Of a stretch of DNA of 64,000 nucleotides, positions 62,029 through 64,000 are shown one piece after another. The stretch spans positions 29,863,864-29,927,863 of the forward strand of contig NC_084465.1 in assembly GCF_027409185.1 (NCBI RefSeq), in the 5' to 3' direction. A program made the position numbers and the translations under genes. Under the pieces are notes generated by a model. That model saw only the letters and a list, made by a program, of their open reading frames with translations, did not search any database and was not told where the DNA came from. The DNA is from Cynocephalus volans (lineage: Eukaryota > Chordata > Mammalia > Dermoptera > Cynocephalidae). Numbering within the stretch: position 1 is the stretch's first letter; each line of letters starts with the position of its first letter.

Positions 62029-62431
62029 GTGTTTTAGTCTACTTCTTTAGCTTATAACTAAATAACTGGAACTGGGTACTTTATAAAGAAAATGAAATTT
62101 ATTGCTTACAATTTTGGAAGCCTGGAAGTCCAAAGACCAGGGAACAATCTGGTGAGGGTCTTCTTGGTGCTGATGCAGAATGTCACATTGCAAGAAAGGC
62201 CAGGAGCACAGAGAGAGAGAGAGACTCTCATGTGCTCTCCTTTTAAAGCCCTCAGAACCATCTCCATGACCACCGTTATTAATCCCTTAGTCATGGTCCT
62301 CAGAATCTAATCACCTCTTCAAAGCCCCACCTTTCAATTATCGTAATAGGAGTTTCCACCCTTTTAACAGTCACAGTGGGGATCAAGCTTCTAGTATATA
62401 AAACTTGGGGGACATAATTCAATCCTTATCA
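62029..62431 (-). mobile_element. MaLR-type solo LTR, minus strand
   Basis: Starts TGTTTTAGTCTACTTCTTTA, with GAACTGGGTACTTTATAAAG. It contains TTTTAAAGCCCTCAGAACCA, shared in reverse with the LTR at 34774-35176. It ends ACTTGGGGGACATAATTCAA. Same family as 34774-35176, opposite strand. No internal sequence. It directly abuts the ancient L1 on its left. Confidence 0.65.
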
Positions 62432-64000
62432 GCCTGAAAGTCTTTTACAGGGTTTCTCTCAATTCTTTCCTGGAGTCTGTTTTGGAATACTATCTACAAC
62501 ATTTGTTAAAGAATTCCAAGAAAACTTTGTTGTGTAAAATCTTACTCGCTGGCAAAATATTTTTAAAGATTTTATTTGTTTATTACGTATAAGTTGTATA
62601 ATAAAAAGAATCCAATATATAAATTGAAATAGAGTCATTCATGCAGCTTAGAGTGACCAAAAATCTGTATCATCTTTTGGACCAAATGCATCACAAAAAA
62701 CAACAACCCTATAAAGGATTTAAAATATAGCATTGCTTAAGATGACTAGTGTTCAGAGAGTATTTTGTGACTAGATATTGAATAAAATACACTGGAAAAT
62801 GCACTCTTTAAAAATCTTCTAAGAAAGAATGTATTCAGTAAGATAATACACAGGACGAAATGAAAATGAGAAATTTTCTAAAGCCCTCATGCTCGATTAT
62901 CCTTTATTCATAATATTAATTTGTTTTGTCATTACAACTTTAACTTTAATCTATTCAGGAAGCTAAAAATTCTTTTGTATAAACACGGACGTTATCAGTA
63001 CTTAAGAAATCATTTCAGCAATCTTAAAATCAGTATGTATTTAACAACAGGCAATTGAAAAGGAGGGTTAAAACTCTCAAATTTAGTAGAAAGTATATAA
63101 CTACTAAAGACATTTCTCAAAATACTGGGATATTTGAAATTCTTCACATTGGGAAATATTCATTCAGATCTTTATGTAAAACATAAACTACAAAATTTTT
63201 CTTGGAGTGTTCTCCTGACTAACCTAGGACTAACCATTACAATGATCATTATTTGGAAAATAGCATGCTGGATTTAAACATTACTCTAAATAGATAGCAG
63301 GAACTCGTGAAATTATTATTTATTTTTCTTACTAGTTACGACTGAGAAGGCACAATCTGTTAAGATCAGATCACCAAACCCTGATTGGTAGGTTTCTTAT
63401 GATTTCAGTAAATGGACACTTGAGTATTTCATGGTTTCTGTAGTACATCTTCTTATCTTTCTAAATAAACAAATGGGAAAAGAAGAAAATATCCTAATAT
63501 CCTGATTTTCTTTATTTCCTTTTATAATTTGTCAGTAGTATCGATGCATGTCTCCCATGAACCACTTTTAAAGAACACATGAAAGATTTTAGGAAAAGAT
63601 TAGCTTCAGTCTTGTGAAAGAGGAGTGGCAATAATACAATATAGATCTGTGAAACTGCCACTAGTCTAGGGCCATGATATTCATACTACATCTGAATCTA
63701 AATTGACCCTATATTATGTAGAAATTATATGACTGTCATTGACGTTGCCTTTGTAATTAATAACATCTATAAAACATAGGTTTTGGGGGGGGGATCTTAA
63801 TGCAGTCTGAGATTAGTTGAACGAAATGTAGCCCAAATATTTCAGCAGGTAATAGTTTACATTCTTCTTCATAGTAGCCATCAATATAAACTGCTTCTGA
63901 TTTATGTAAATGTAGCTGTGATATAACAAGTTCAATGGTATTTTAATGATAAAAATAGTTTTCTCAGATAACACGAAGAGACCTGAGGACAGCCTCAGAT
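62432..64000. other. Non-coding AT-rich DNA
   Basis: No gene, RNA or repeat recognised apart from a G run at 63785-63793. Confidence 0.4.

Overview
The window reads as intergenic DNA from a placental mammal. It is AT-rich, has no open reading frame resembling a host gene, no recognisable exon and no intact non-coding RNA gene, and much of it is retrotransposon sequence of several ages. Two tRNA-Ile-like SINE copies (28229-28311 plus strand; 42832-42943 minus strand, a partial dimer) look like the tRNA-Ile SINEs (CYN family) known from colugos. With a young L1 family that resembles but differs from primate L1, this suggests a dermopteran such as Galeopterus. That assignment is an inference from repeats, about 70% likely, and was not tested by any search.

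Layout. 1-13.8 kb: mostly non-coding DNA with a MaLR-type LTR (451-851), an L2 fragment, a 5'-truncated L1 (about 4650-5995), a hAT-like fragment and simple repeats. 13.8-15.8 kb: an old L1 with inverted halves. 17-25 kb: MIR and LTR-like fragments, a CCA/GCC triplet-rich tract (20590-20905), a truncated L1 (20947-22206) and a decayed L1 (about 22680-24650). 25-32 kb: MER5/MIR fragments, a candidate solo LTR with an adjacent SINE, and a 67-bp GT microsatellite. 32705-34083: a young L1 insertion with an 11-bp target-site duplication, an internal inversion and an apparent 3' transduction. 34-50 kb: MaLR and MER5 fragments, a compound microsatellite, the tailless SINE, and a U2 snRNA/L1 chimeric retrocopy at 44960-45380. 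50.6-62.0 kb: an old minus-strand L1 split by a full-length young L1 in the same orientation (about 54456-61242). 62.0-64.0 kb: a MaLR-type LTR and unique DNA.

The central object is the full-length L1. Reading on the minus strand it has a GC-rich 5' UTR of about 1.5 kb starting with a YY1-like motif, an intact ORF1 (326 aa), a 187-bp spacer, ORF2 (1275 codons) and a 3' UTR with a G-rich tract. ORF2 is open except for one in-frame TAG at codon 34, and the endonuclease, reverse transcriptase and Cys-rich residues I could check are all present.

Most of the other recognisable features are products of L1-type machinery acting on L1 RNA, snRNA or tRNA-like RNA. I see no host gene network and no sign of a new gene system. 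The parts most worth attention are the individual retrotransposition records: 3' transduction with twin priming, the U2/L1 template switch, the tailless SINE, and the nearly intact L1.
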